Shown: positions 16,958 through 24,943 of the stretch, in pieces | Layout of the letters: each line of letters begins with the position of its first letter | Position numbering within the stretch: position 1 is the stretch's first letter | Assembly (NCBI GenBank): GCA_900110005.1 | Contig: FOCC01000003.1 | Span: forward strand, 1 to 64,000 | Reading direction: 5' to 3' | Length of the DNA: 64,000 nucleotides | From: Ligilactobacillus sp. WC1T17 | GTDB lineage: Bacteria > Bacillota > Bacilli > Lactobacillales > Lactobacillaceae | Notes under the pieces: model-generated | What the model was told of the DNA's origin: nothing | The model's input: only the letters and a program-made list of their open reading frames with translations | The model's database searches: none | Translations under genes and position numbers: made by a program

Positions 16958-17209
16958 ATGAATAAGTTAAACCAGATAAATATACTAGCTTGGATTTTGA
17001 TTGCTGTTGGATGTTTAGATATTATATTGTCTATTTTTAATCAAAATTTGCGCTGGATTAGCGATGTCCTTTTTGTTATTACAGGAATACTTTTTTTGAT
17101 TGACAAGCCAGGCCGCTTTGGCGAAGAAACAAAGAAAATGCTTGTGAATCTTCGGATAATTTTAATGATAGCAGGTATAGTTAGTTCATTATTGTTATAT
17201 TTTATCTAA
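16958..17209 (+). CDS. Small membrane protein (83 residues)
   Basis: Three hydrophobic segments: ILAWILIAVGCLDIILSIF, ISDVLFVITGILFLI and LRIILMIAGIVSSLLLYF. ATG at 16958 chosen; AAAGG lies about 14 nt upstream, so the Shine-Dalgarno is weak, and an in-frame TTG at 16937 has none. It resembles the next gene, with NLRWISDVLFVITGILFLI aligning to DMQWISGTISVLAGVISIL, so the two look like a tandem duplication. Function unknown. Confidence 0.6.
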   Translation: MNKLNQINILAWILIAVGCLDIILSIFNQNLRWISDVLFVITGILFLIDKPGRFGEETKKMLVNLRIILMIAGIVSSLLLYFI

Positions 17210-17226
17210 ATGAAAGGATAAAAAAT

Positions 17227-17484
17227 ATGCAAATATTTGAAACAATTGTCGCAAAATTTTTATTGGTGATGGGATATCTTTTTGTGATTTCTGGATTCGC
17301 CATTATCCTAATTGCCATTTTAGCACGTGATATGCAATGGATTTCAGGCACTATTTCAGTGTTAGCAGGTGTAATATCTATTTTGAGCAATAATCTAAAA
17401 CGAGATACCAAAAGCAGCAATATTTTTGCTATTTTGGAAATCGTATTTTTAGCCATGTTAATGGCAAGCCATCAGTTAATTTAG
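17227..17484 (+). CDS. Small membrane protein (85 residues), paralogue of the preceding gene
   Basis: Three hydrophobic segments: LLVMGYLFVISGFAIILIAIL, ISGTISVLAGVISIL and IFAILEIVFLAMLMA. GAAAGGA lies 8-10 nt before the ATG. It follows the paralogue by 17 nt, so both are probably cotranscribed from the 33-bp element promoter. Small bacteriocin-immunity and stress-type membrane proteins look like this, but nothing here proves a role. Confidence 0.65.
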   Translation: MQIFETIVAKFLLVMGYLFVISGFAIILIAILARDMQWISGTISVLAGVISILSNNLKRDTKSSNIFAILEIVFLAMLMASHQLI

Positions 17485-17528
17485 GCCATCAGAGTTTGCT
17501 CATTGAGTCTATATTTGGAGGTGTTTTA

Positions 17529-17737
17529 ATGATAAAAAAATGCAAAACGGTTTGTAACAGTGAGTTCCCAAATGTCCCATATGGGGGGGAACACTTGATG
17601 TTGTAGTGGATCAAGTGACGGGGATTAATTATCTTGTAGGAAGAAATGTCTCAGGTATATCCGCACTAACACCATTATTAGCTGCAGACGGGACGCCAAT
17701 TGTTACGCCAGAGTACTGCTGCAATGGTGAAAAGTAA
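17529..17737 (+). pseudogene. DUF6440-like small protein, frameshifted in a G run
   Basis: GGAGGTG precedes the ATG at 17529. The frame reads KKCKTVCNSEFPNVPYGG and then, after a shift in the GGGGGGG run (17584-17590), VVVDQVTGINYLVGRN and LTPLLAADGTPIVTPEY to TAA at 17735. The D-x-x-TGINYL and LTPLL-DG-P motifs are those of DUF6440. A run-length slip could be reversible (phase variation) or a read error. Confidence 0.55.
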
Positions 17738-17751
17738 ATGGACAGTTAGAC

Positions 17752-17784
17752 GATAAAGAATAGCACCTCAATGTTTTATACTAA
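17752..17784 (+). promoter_or_regulatory. Conserved 33-bp element, copy 2
   Basis: Second copy of the element at 16901-16933 with three substitutions. It precedes a 21-codon frame (17804, MEVYFIRKV..) and the 45-residue membrane protein at 17880. Confidence 0.5.
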
Positions 17785-17879
17785 GAGTAAAGAGGGCGAT
17801 TGCCATGGAAGTTTACTTTATAAGAAAAGTTATTAATAAATTAAATTACGGAGTGATATATAAAAGATAGGTGGCTGAT

Positions 17880-18017
17880 ATGGGATTTTTAGGGACTTTA
17901 CTTGTCATTTGGTTAATAAGCTATTTTATCGGCGATATTGTTGAAGGATGTTGTTCTTTGCTTCCAATTATTTGTGTGATTTATGTAATTTACAAGGTTA
18001 TATCGTTATTTAACTAA
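17880..18017 (+). CDS. Very small membrane protein (45 residues)
   Basis: Two hydrophobic stretches (LGTLLVIWLISYFIG and LLPIICVIYVIYKVISLF) around an EGCC motif. GATAGGTGG lies about 7 nt before the ATG. Too short to classify; the hydrophobic character, ribosome-binding site and neighbourhood of similar small genes are the evidence. Confidence 0.45.
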   Translation: MGFLGTLLVIWLISYFIGDIVEGCCSLLPIICVIYVIYKVISLFN

Positions 18018-18132
18018 CTATACTTAAAGCAGATTAGGCGAGGGTGTAAGTGAAATCTGCGCATGGGAAGAAATTTTTTTGCAAAAAGAGTATTTTGATA
18101 TTTGGAAATATTTTAAGAAAGAAGTGATTAAA

Positions 18133-18342
18133 ATGAAGTTTGGCATGAGGCCACCGAGTCTTAAACGTTCAATTAGCGCTCGCACCACAGGGAGGTTAAA
18201 AAGAGAAGTTAAATCAGCCATCATCCCCGGCTACGGCAAAAAAGGCATGGGATGGATTAAGAATCCTAAAAAAGCCTTGTATAATAAAGTTTACCACAAG
18301 ACAACATTCAGCATTTTTGACTTGTTTAAGCTGTTCAAATAA
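18133..18342 (+). CDS. Small basic protein (69 residues) of unknown function
   Basis: Starts KFGMRPPSLKRSISARTTGR and ends in an aromatic tail (TFSIFDLFKLFK). It is rich in Lys/Arg with a GYGKKGMGWIKNPKKALYNK core, a type I recall from small LAB prophage/accessory genes, without known function. ATG at 18133 lies 7 nt after AAGAAGTG. The frame extends upstream to 18079 without a better site. Confidence 0.6.
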   Translation: MKFGMRPPSLKRSISARTTGRLKREVKSAIIPGYGKKGMGWIKNPKKALYNKVYHKTTFSIFDLFKLFK

Positions 18343-18397
18343 AATATCTAGAGCAAGGAAGAGAAGTTAAACAGTGAGTTTTAAAAGGGTTTTATAA

Positions 18398-18547
18398 ATG
18401 AAAGAATTTTTACTTGGAACATACAAAATAAAAAAAGTAAGCAAGGACAAGCGTTTTAGCTTAAAGGTTACAATCCAGCCCGGAGCCGTAATCGTGTTAG
18501 GGCTATTAATAGCTGTTATTACGCTAATTGTAAGGAGGTTTGCCTGA
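18398..18547 (+). CDS. Small single-TM protein (49 residues)
   Basis: A basic N-terminal half (YKIKKVSKDKRFSLKV) and a C-terminal transmembrane helix (AVIVLGLLIAVITLIV) ending RRFA. AAAAGGG lies 8 nt upstream of the ATG. Its TGA overlaps the next ATG by one base, so the two genes are translationally coupled. Compare the TM gene at 11071 next to the paralogous partner at 11210. Confidence 0.55.
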   Translation: MKEFLLGTYKIKKVSKDKRFSLKVTIQPGAVIVLGLLIAVITLIVRRFA

Positions 18548-18723
18548 TGCCTTTATCAGATGCACAAAAGAAAGCCAACCAAAAATGGAAGGCTGCTAAC
18601 AAAGAAAAACAAAAACTTTACCGCTATCGCTCACAAGCTAAGAAATTTATTAAAGATTTTGCCACTGAAAAAGATTTGCAGGACTTAGAGCAACTCGTTG
18701 CACAAAGGCGTAAGCAGCTTTAA
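18547..18723 (+). CDS. Conserved 58-residue helical protein, paralogue of the one at 11210
   Basis: Starts PLSDAQKKANQKWKAANKEK and contains the core YRYRSQAKKFIKDFAT, which is identical over 16 residues in the prophage-end protein. GGAGG at 18536-18540 serves the start. A terminator follows directly. The conservation of this core within otherwise diverging sequence suggests selection on that segment. Function unknown. Confidence 0.65.
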   Translation: MPLSDAQKKANQKWKAANKEKQKLYRYRSQAKKFIKDFATEKDLQDLEQLVAQRRKQL

Positions 18724-18740
18724 AAATTATTTAAGTTAAA

Positions 18741-18770
18741 CGACCCTCCAAAAATTGAGGGTCGTATTTA
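18741..18770 (+). terminator. Terminator of the second small-protein module
   Basis: CGACCCTC pairs with GAGGGTCG around CAAAAATT, followed by TATTTA. Confidence 0.75.
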
Positions 18771-18771
18771 T

Positions 18772-19310
18772 GAATTGCGGGCCATGCTTGTCAAAAATAT
18801 CAAGTCAAATCCTAACACAAACATTGCTGACCGGATGAAGCAGACTCAGTCAAAGATTGACCGCTTGATTAGAAACGGGCCGAATCTTTAGAAGAACTGG
18901 AAGAACTGCTGAAATAAGCTTCCAATCTGGGGGATTATTTAGAGATTATAAGTAATTGACTGCAAAACCAGCTGCAAATCAGCGATCTGCTGTTTGACTT
19001 CGGCGGTATCATCATTCTTCTTTAATTCTTCCCAAACTTTATCAGCAATAGGTCGGACTTCTTTTACAAGATTAAAGTGGACAACACTATTTCCTTGCAA
19101 CAGAAGAAAGTAGATGAGCTGAATACATTTACTTTAATCGCTTCTGTCGACTGTTAAGACCTCTGTATGTCTGATGCAGGAATTACGAAAGAAGAACTGA
19201 AGAAATAGCCAAAACGGGTTCATGAAGTTATTGGTGGCGACATTCACGCCGATTCGCTTCCATTATCAGACGAAGATTACCTGGCAATCTACGAAGAATC
19301 ATTCAAATAA
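18772..19310. pseudogene. Stretch of short gene remnants
   Basis: Three unlinked fragments can be read. On plus, 18780-18917: KNIKSNPNTNIADRMKQTQS then, after a shift, SLEELEELLK. On minus, 18939-19085: KEVRPIADKVWEELKKNDD to a stop. On plus, 19167-19310: MSDAGITKEELKK, stop, PKRVHEVIGGDIHADSLPLS. They look like ends of small regulatory or antitoxin-like genes, but none is intact and I cannot name a family. Confidence 0.35.
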
Positions 19311-19455
19311 AAATTTCATGAAGAAAATTTTGTGCTTACTTTAGTGTAAGTTAAAAAGTTCTACAATTACCGTCATATTAGGCAGTTAATTTTAGACGTT
19401 TTTTATGGTGGAATAATAACTATCTATTGGCGAAAAAACCACGTATCTACGTAAT

Positions 19456-19494
19456 AAGCACCAAGATTTTAAAGTAAATCTTGGTGCTTTTTTC
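19456..19494 (+). terminator. Terminator hairpin
   Basis: AAGCACCAAGATTT pairs over 14 bp with AAATCTTGGTGCTT, followed by TTTTTC. No intact gene lies just upstream, so it is a relic of the degraded stretch. Confidence 0.8.
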
Positions 19495-19562
19495 TTGCAA
19501 AAAGGCAGGGCAATTTAGGAACGGTGGCACTTAGTTTAATGCGAATGCAACAACACAAAAAA

Positions 19563-19590
19563 CGAATGTGTGTTTGTGTTGTGGTATAAT
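19563..19590 (+). promoter_or_regulatory. LexA (DinR) box and -10 region of the uvrA-like pseudogene
   Basis: CGAATGTGTGTTTG (19563-19576) matches the Gram-positive SOS box CGAAC-RNRY-GTTYG except for one base. TATAAT (19585-19590) with an upstream TGTGG gives an extended -10. The gene was therefore probably damage-inducible. Confidence 0.6.
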
Positions 19591-19629
19591 CGAAGTATCA
19601 ATAATTTTCTTATGAAAGAAGGCAAAATC

Positions 19630-21034
19630 ATGTTACACAAGCTTCCACAAAATATCGAAGTGCGGGGTGTGCGCGTGCATAGTCTTAAGAATATCGATGT
19701 TGATATTCCTTTGAATCAAATTGTGGGTGTGGCCGGTGTATCGGGGGTCGGGTAAATCAGGCCTTAGGCGTGGTGTATGCGGAAGGCTCACGGCGCTATT
19801 TGGAATCACTGTCGACTTATACCCGTAGACGGATGACCCAAGCTGGTAGGGCTGATGTGGATGATGTCCGCTATGTGCCGGCTGCCTTCGCTTTGCACCA
19901 ACGTCCTGGTGTACCCGGTATCCGCAGTACTTTTGGCACCATGTCAGAAGTGCTCAATAGTTTGCGACTGATGTTCTAACGGCTTGCCAGCCACCGCTGT
20001 CCTAAGGGCCACTACTGTCCGCCTTCACTTAGTGTCGTTGCTATGCAGGAAATTATTTGTCCAACTTGCGGTGCGACCTTTTATAGCACTGGGACAGAAG
20101 ATTTAGCGTTCAATTCCCATGGAGCTTTTGCAACTTGTAGCGGGACAGGCATTGTGCGGACTGTCAATGAGGCTGTCTTAGTCCCCGATGAATCGCTTTC
20201 CATTGATGATGGAGCCGTTGTCGTTTGGGGAACGCTTATGTGGTTTTTGATGAAAGATGTCTGCCGTGAAATGGGTGTGCGGACGGATATTCCTTTTAAA
20301 GATTTAACCGACGAAGAAAAAGAAATCGTCTACCATGGTCCTGCCGTCAAAAAACATATGCACTACTTCAACCATAATTCCCACCAAGAAGGTGAGATGG
20401 ACTTTACGTATTACAGTGCTGTTAATACGGTCAAAAATGCTCTGTCAAAAGCTACCGACGAAAAAAAGATGAAACGGGTTGAAAAATACTTGATTGAAGG
20501 TGTCTGCCCTGATGGTCAAGGGTCACGCTACAGTGCCAAGGCAGCCTTAGTTAAACGCGGTCAAGCACACAGCTTGCCTGATTTGATGAATATGAGTGTT
20601 GACCAATCCTTAAAAGCTTGTCAGGGTATGCCTTCCGTGGCGTGGTCAAAAAATTGCAGGTTTTGCATGATTTGGGACTAGGGTATTTGACCTTGGTCGA
20701 AGAAACGCCCGGCCTTTCCGGCGGTGAAGCACAACGCCTGAAATTAGCCAGTGAAATGGGCAAAGGCCAAGCTGATTCGGTTTTTGTGTTCGATGAACCA
20801 ACTATTGGCCTGCATCCCGATGACGTCAGGGTATTGCTGGATGTTTTCCAAAGACTGCTTGATCAAGGCGCTACGGTTGTCGTAATTGAACATGACCTAG
20901 ATATTATTCGCAATGCTGACTATGTCATCGATATGGGTCCTGGCGGTGGTGTCGATGGTGGCCGTGTCGTCATCCAAGGTACGCCCAAGGCTGTCAAAGC
21001 TTGTCCTGACAGCTTAACAGGCCGGTATTTGTAG
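19630..21034 (+). pseudogene. UvrA-like (short UvrA2-type) ABC excinuclease paralogue, multiply frameshifted
   Basis: The start reads LHKLPQNIEVRGVRVHSLKNIDVDIP with Walker A broken by an extra base (VAGVSGVG|KS, 19750). Further pieces follow in shifted frames: VYAEGSRRYLESLSTYTRR, a zinc-type CPTCGATF region, a UvrA insertion domain, then the second ABC half with PGLSGGEAQRLKLASEMG, VFVFDEPTIGLHPDD and VVVIEHDLDIIRNADYVIDMG. At least three breaks (about 19750, 19978, 20625) and a shortened middle leave no functional ATPase. Housekeeping uvrA should lie elsewhere; such short UvrA paralogues are associated with DNA damage or drug tolerance. Confidence 0.88.
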
Positions 21035-21069
21035 GCTGAAACAGCTATTTTAATTAATTGATGATAAAT

Positions 21070-21102
21070 TTAGGGGGCTTATTCTGAAGGCCTCCTTTTT
21101 TG
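21070..21102 (+). terminator. Terminator after the uvrA-like pseudogene
   Basis: AGGGGGCTT pairs imperfectly with AAGGCCTCCT, followed by TTTTT. Confidence 0.5.
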
Positions 21103-21104
21103 TG

Positions 21105-21930
21105 TTCAGTTATTAGTAAAAAAGGATAGTTTAAGGGGGCAACCAGCTACTATTTACTGGAATGATACTTTATTCAGCGAAATTGCAAAAAGTTGCTAAT
21201 TTGACTTTGTAACGACAAATATTGACGCCTGGCGTGTGTATAATAGGGGTAAAGAAAATAAAAAGTTATATAATATTGGATTTTATTGCCACAGTCATAG
21301 AAGATCTACATCGTGTCATAGTCTTTGGCGAAGTTGAGAAGGTCGCTCCCGAGGGCTTTGATACCTCGTTGGAGGTTATTGACGAAGGACGAGCTGTCGT
21401 AGGCGATGTGACAGTCTGCGACTTTTCATATATTTTCACTTCCAAGACTAGGGTCAGCATCGATTTTAATGGCAAAGAAGACGTCGCTGCTGACAAAAAA
21501 TAGGCGGTGCTAAAATTTACTTCTTCTACTGAAAATTTTTGTCTTGTATGGACAAGCAGTTAGTCTACAAGCTATTGGGACGAAAGGAATCTTTGCAGAT
21601 TGTCCAAGTAAAATTGGACAAGATAGTGGACTCTATCCAAACTACAAACAGTATGGAGGTAGACATTGACTTATCAGACTACATATTGACACTTATTTTG
21701 GCTTGGAGAAAATATGGCACGAACCCTTGATACTGACATTCATGAGGCTGAAAATTCCCTGGTTGAAGTCTTGATAATGTACCCGAAACAGTTCAAGTTC
21801 GCCTTACCGTTAAAGATGGTTGGATTAATGCGTAAATGGTTGAATCAGGGCCTGAGGAAGAGCATTCAATCCGTTTTTAAGTTTTGACTTTTATTTTGAA
21901 CTACCGTTTTAGGCAAAATATAGTATTTTA
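21105..21930. other. Low-coding stretch with doubtful short ORFs
   Basis: I see no convincing gene. A 93-codon frame at 21222-21503 (VIEDLHRVIVFGEVEKVAPE..) starts with TTG and has no ribosome-binding site. A 60-codon frame at 21548-21730 (DKQLVYKLLGRKESLQIVQV..) has mixed composition. At about 21768-21838 a frame reads VPETVQVRLTVKDGWINA, weakly like an FMN-binding-domain fragment. The whole stretch fits continued decay of the island up to cas3. Confidence 0.4.
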
Positions 21931-21933
21931 TGA

Positions 21934-21971
21934 AAAATTCCCTACCGGTTTGGCGGCAGGGGATTTATTGT
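21934..21971 (-). terminator. Terminator of cas3
   Basis: On the minus strand AATCCCCT pairs with AGGGAATT across a GCCGCC/GGT centre, followed by TTTT. It ends 2 nt from the cas3 stop. Confidence 0.65.
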
Positions 21972-21972
21972 A

Positions 21973-24714
21973 TTATTCTTCAGATTGTTTATGGTAGCTT
22001 AATCCCAAAATAGATGAGTAATCTAAAGTCCAGTTGTTAAAGACAGTGCTATTGTTTGCATCCAAGACTAGGGCGACAGCCCCCTTTAGCCATTTACTTT
22101 CTTGCCAATTAGGAAAATACTTAGCAGTTAAGTCTTCCAATGTATCAATTATGGAGTCAAATTCCCATTTTGGAGTAAGTGCCGTTGGGAGGCGCAGAAT
22201 TTGTTGGGCAATAATTTTATCACGCTCATTTTCAGGAAAATCATCAATCTTACGGCCATCCAAAAGATAGTATTCTTGATTGATTTTTTTCAGAATAATC
22301 ACTTCGATGGTTTCTTTAATATCACGTACAGCCGCTTGAGATTTAATGTCATCTTTATCTAAGCCAAGCTGTGGGCGTTCAAGCCATCCATGAATTGTTT
22401 CATCAGGATATGGATGATCAATTTGAAATTTACGAGCCTTTGTTTTAGATTTTTGTTGATTATCAGCAAAAACTTCCTTTGCTTCTGATATATTTGGAAC
22501 TGCCTGGTCGTTATCGGTAGCATATACAAGTTGAACTAAAGGTGAAATGTCATCTGGGAGAATAATTTTATCTTTTAGGAAATAATCTGTTTTCATTAAC
22601 AGGTAATTTTCATAAATATTAGATGCATTCTTATATTCACCGTATTGCGTGGCTTCCATTACAAAAAGTTCGGTTTTTTGTAAAGTAGTCGGCCGTACAC
22701 AGGTGTTATGGCGATGAATTCTGCCAGTACGTTGCAAAATCAAATCAATAGGAGCAATATCTGTAAATAATATGTCAAAGTCAATGTCGAGGGACTGCTC
22801 TAGAACTTGTGTACCAATGATAATCATCTTATTTGGGCGTTGTCCATTCTTGCCAATTGTATTTTGCAATTCTTCTTCAATATTCGCTCTATCTGGCGCT
22901 AAAAAGGCAGAGTGTAAAACAATAATAGGAATTTCTTTAGGAATAAGTTTGGCAAATGCTTGAGCACGTTTGACTGTATTGACAATAACACCTGCAATTC
23001 CACCGTTTTCGATTTTTTGCAGAATTAAGTTGACGGCATCAGTTTCATCCGCAGTAATTCTGTGAACTGTAACTTCTTTGCTTTCTTGCTTAATAAAATT
23101 AGCTACTTGCACTAATTTTTGGCCATCTAGCATACTCATTAGAGGATATGATGAATTTTTTTGCCAATCATTTGGTGCATCAAACTTCTTAGAATCAAAT
23201 CGACCACGTGAGTAAGCTTCCAAAAGCTGATTGCGTCTTTTTATAGGTAAAGTAGCAGAAAGAACGATGACTGGAACGTGATAAGCACCCAGCCACTCTA
23301 AAGCTTTATCCAAATACTGTGACATGTAAGTATCGTAGGCGTGGACTTCATCGATAACAACAACTTTATTGCTGAAACCTAAGTGTTTAAGAAATAGGTG
23401 TCGTTGCTTTAATCCCATAAGGAGAAGATTATCGATGGTTCCGACAGTGAATTCTTCTAAGATAGATTTTTTTCCTGAAAACCATGAATTAACAATAACT
23501 GCCGAGTTGTCTTCACCAATATTTTCGGCAGTAGGCAACTGGACAAATTCAGAGTTAAACTGAGCTCTGCCATGCATTAATTTAATAGATAGCATTTTAT
23601 TTTGTTCTGCACTAACAACGCTTAACCATCCTTTTACACGGTCAAACATTGCATTGCTTGTTGCTTGAGTGGGTAATCCTACAAAAAGCCCATTTTCTCC
23701 TTTACGAAATGCAAGTTGTTCAGCTGCTGTTAGGGCAATTTCTGTTTTGCCTATTCCCATTGGAGCCTCAATAATAACTATGCCGGGGTCGATGGCTTCA
23801 CTGATGCTTTGAGAAATTGTATTTTGGACATCTCTAGGGGTGAAATTCCAGTGATCGAGGTAATATTTAGAAATGTCGCTTACTTTTTTAGGTTCCCATT
23901 GTTCTTCGTTTTCCCAAGTTTTAATTGCTGACCGGAATCTGGCTGTTAAGTCGATATCGTCTAAAGATTTATCAATGTCTATGGTTGGAAACATAGGCCG
24001 GTTGAAATCAGCGTTAAAATATTCGCTGGATGCAATCCAGTCGGCCATAATAATGAGGCCGGTTAATAAAATAGCTTGCGATTGGTTAATTTCGGGGATG
24101 CTTTCAAGATTAGCGAATTTTGTAAACGAAAGTCCGTGTGCTATTAACTCTTTTTGGATGCCTTGCCACTTATCTTGAGCTGGTGATGGTTGCTGGGTTT
24201 GCCAATAATTTGAAGCGTAGTCTTGGAGATTTTTTTTAGCAGAGCGCGGGCTATTTTCAGGTGTTCCATGATGGGCTCCGATAATAGCAGCAACAGTTTT
24301 GTTTAAACCAAAATTTTCGAGGATAGCCTCTCCCGCCCGATTATGGGGTGAAATTTGTGGATTAGATAGGGCAAGACTGTCTAATCCTTGCAAGCCTGTC
24401 CTGATTAACTTTTCGATTAAATCAAAATCCAGTGATTCGTCGTTTACGTATGATTTCTTAGTCTGAAATGCAGGAGTTGCTTTTCCAATGTCGTGAATAT
24501 ATCCTAGAAATTTGATTAAATCTTGGGTGTCTTCTTCAGAATGATTGATATAGAGTATATTTTTTTGGCTTTCAGAAAGCCAATGATTAAAGAGCCAGTT
24601 TATTACATTTTTAGTATCTATTAGGTGTGCAACTAAGGGTAGCCATAATTGCTGCCCAGCACGTGTTTCTTTTTTTCCCCAAAGATTGCGAGCAGCTTGA
24701 GATAAGTCAGTCAT
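21973..24714 (-). CDS. cas3: Type I-E CRISPR helicase-nuclease Cas3
   Basis: 913 residues, typical for Cas3 with a fused N-terminal HD nuclease. HD motifs are VAH (residue ~30), YIHDIGK (~73-78) and GAHHGTP (~145). Superfamily 2 helicase motifs follow: EAPMGIGKTEIAL (Walker A), VVVIDEVHAYD (DEVH box), VLSATLP (motif III), IIGTQVLEQSLDIDFD (motif V) and LQRTGRIHRH (motif VI). It unwinds and degrades DNA marked by Cascade. ATG at 24714 follows AAAGGACTG; the TTG one codon upstream is less likely. It is divergent from the Cascade operon with a 229-bp shared regulatory gap. Confidence 0.96.
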   Translation of the reverse strand: MTDLSQAARNLWGKKETRAGQQLWLPLVAHLIDTKNVINWLFNHWLSESQKNILYINHSEEDTQDLIKFLGYIHDIGKATPAFQTKKSYVNDESLDFDLIEKLIRTGLQGLDSLALSNPQISPHNRAGEAILENFGLNKTVAAIIGAHHGTPENSPRSAKKNLQDYASNYWQTQQPSPAQDKWQGIQKELIAHGLSFTKFANLESIPEINQSQAILLTGLIIMADWIASSEYFNADFNRPMFPTIDIDKSLDDIDLTARFRSAIKTWENEEQWEPKKVSDISKYYLDHWNFTPRDVQNTISQSISEAIDPGIVIIEAPMGIGKTEIALTAAEQLAFRKGENGLFVGLPTQATSNAMFDRVKGWLSVVSAEQNKMLSIKLMHGRAQFNSEFVQLPTAENIGEDNSAVIVNSWFSGKKSILEEFTVGTIDNLLLMGLKQRHLFLKHLGFSNKVVVIDEVHAYDTYMSQYLDKALEWLGAYHVPVIVLSATLPIKRRNQLLEAYSRGRFDSKKFDAPNDWQKNSSYPLMSMLDGQKLVQVANFIKQESKEVTVHRITADETDAVNLILQKIENGGIAGVIVNTVKRAQAFAKLIPKEIPIIVLHSAFLAPDRANIEEELQNTIGKNGQRPNKMIIIGTQVLEQSLDIDFDILFTDIAPIDLILQRTGRIHRHNTCVRPTTLQKTELFVMEATQYGEYKNASNIYENYLLMKTDYFLKDKIILPDDISPLVQLVYATDNDQAVPNISEAKEVFADNQQKSKTKARKFQIDHPYPDETIHGWLERPQLGLDKDDIKSQAAVRDIKETIEVIILKKINQEYYLLDGRKIDDFPENERDKIIAQQILRLPTALTPKWEFDSIIDTLEDLTAKYFPNWQESKWLKGAVALVLDANNSTVFNNWTLDYSSILGLSYHKQSEE

Positions 24715-24797
24715 CAATAACAGTCCTTTCTAAAAAATCATTAACGAAAAAGTTTGTTTTTTGTTGAAATTTTTTTACTATAATACTAACATGATGA

Positions 24798-24825
24798 TTG
24801 TAAACGTTTATAATAGTAATGTAAA
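24798..24825 (-). promoter_or_regulatory. Putative cas3 promoter
   Basis: On the minus strand TTTACA (24825-24820) and TACAAT (24803-24798) are separated by 17 nt. The -10 overlaps the cre-like palindrome. Confidence 0.5.
24799..24812. promoter_or_regulatory. cre-like operator (CcpA) between cas3 and cas8e
   Basis: TGTAAACGTTTATA matches 13 of 14 positions of the catabolite-responsive consensus TGWNANCGNTNWCA and centres on the 10-bp palindrome TAAACGTTTA. It overlaps the cas3 -10 and a plus-strand TATAAT (24809-24814) facing cas8e. It suggests carbon-source control of the whole system; another palindrome-binding repressor is possible. Confidence 0.5.
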
Positions 24826-24827
24826 TA

Positions 24828-24855
24828 TTATTCCCCGCGTTTGTGGGGGTGATCC
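24828..24855 (+). repeat. Solitary degenerate CRISPR repeat in the cas8e leader
   Basis: Aligned without gaps to the array repeat, 23 of 28 bases match, including TATTCCCC and TGTGGGGGTGATCC. The array stem CCCCAC-AAGT-GTGGGG becomes CCCCGC-GTTT-GTGGGG, so all six pairs survive (one as G-U). It lies same-sense, 88 nt before the cas8e ATG and just downstream of a TATAAT. A 6-bp TCCTAT/ATAGGA hairpin with ATTTTT follows. No second repeat is present. Confidence 0.85.
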
Positions 24856-24943
24856 TATTTAAGATAGGAATTTTTAGAGGGTCGAAAGTTTAATACTTAC
24901 ATTGGTAGGTGTGAACCACAGACACAGTAAAGGAGGCAAAAAT

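Noticed and set aside
21222..21503. 93-codon ORF as a real gene
   Set aside because: TTG start without a ribosome-binding site, uneven composition, and opposing open frames; left as part of a low-coding stretch.
24902..24943. 14-codon N-terminal extension of cas8e
   Set aside because: Cse1 proteins begin near FNLVSEPWI, and GGAGGC fits the ATG at 24944.
24856..24943. Second pseudo-repeat that would complete a CreR-like mini-CRISPR
   Set aside because: No stretch there keeps the CCCC...GGGG hairpin or the GTGATCC end.
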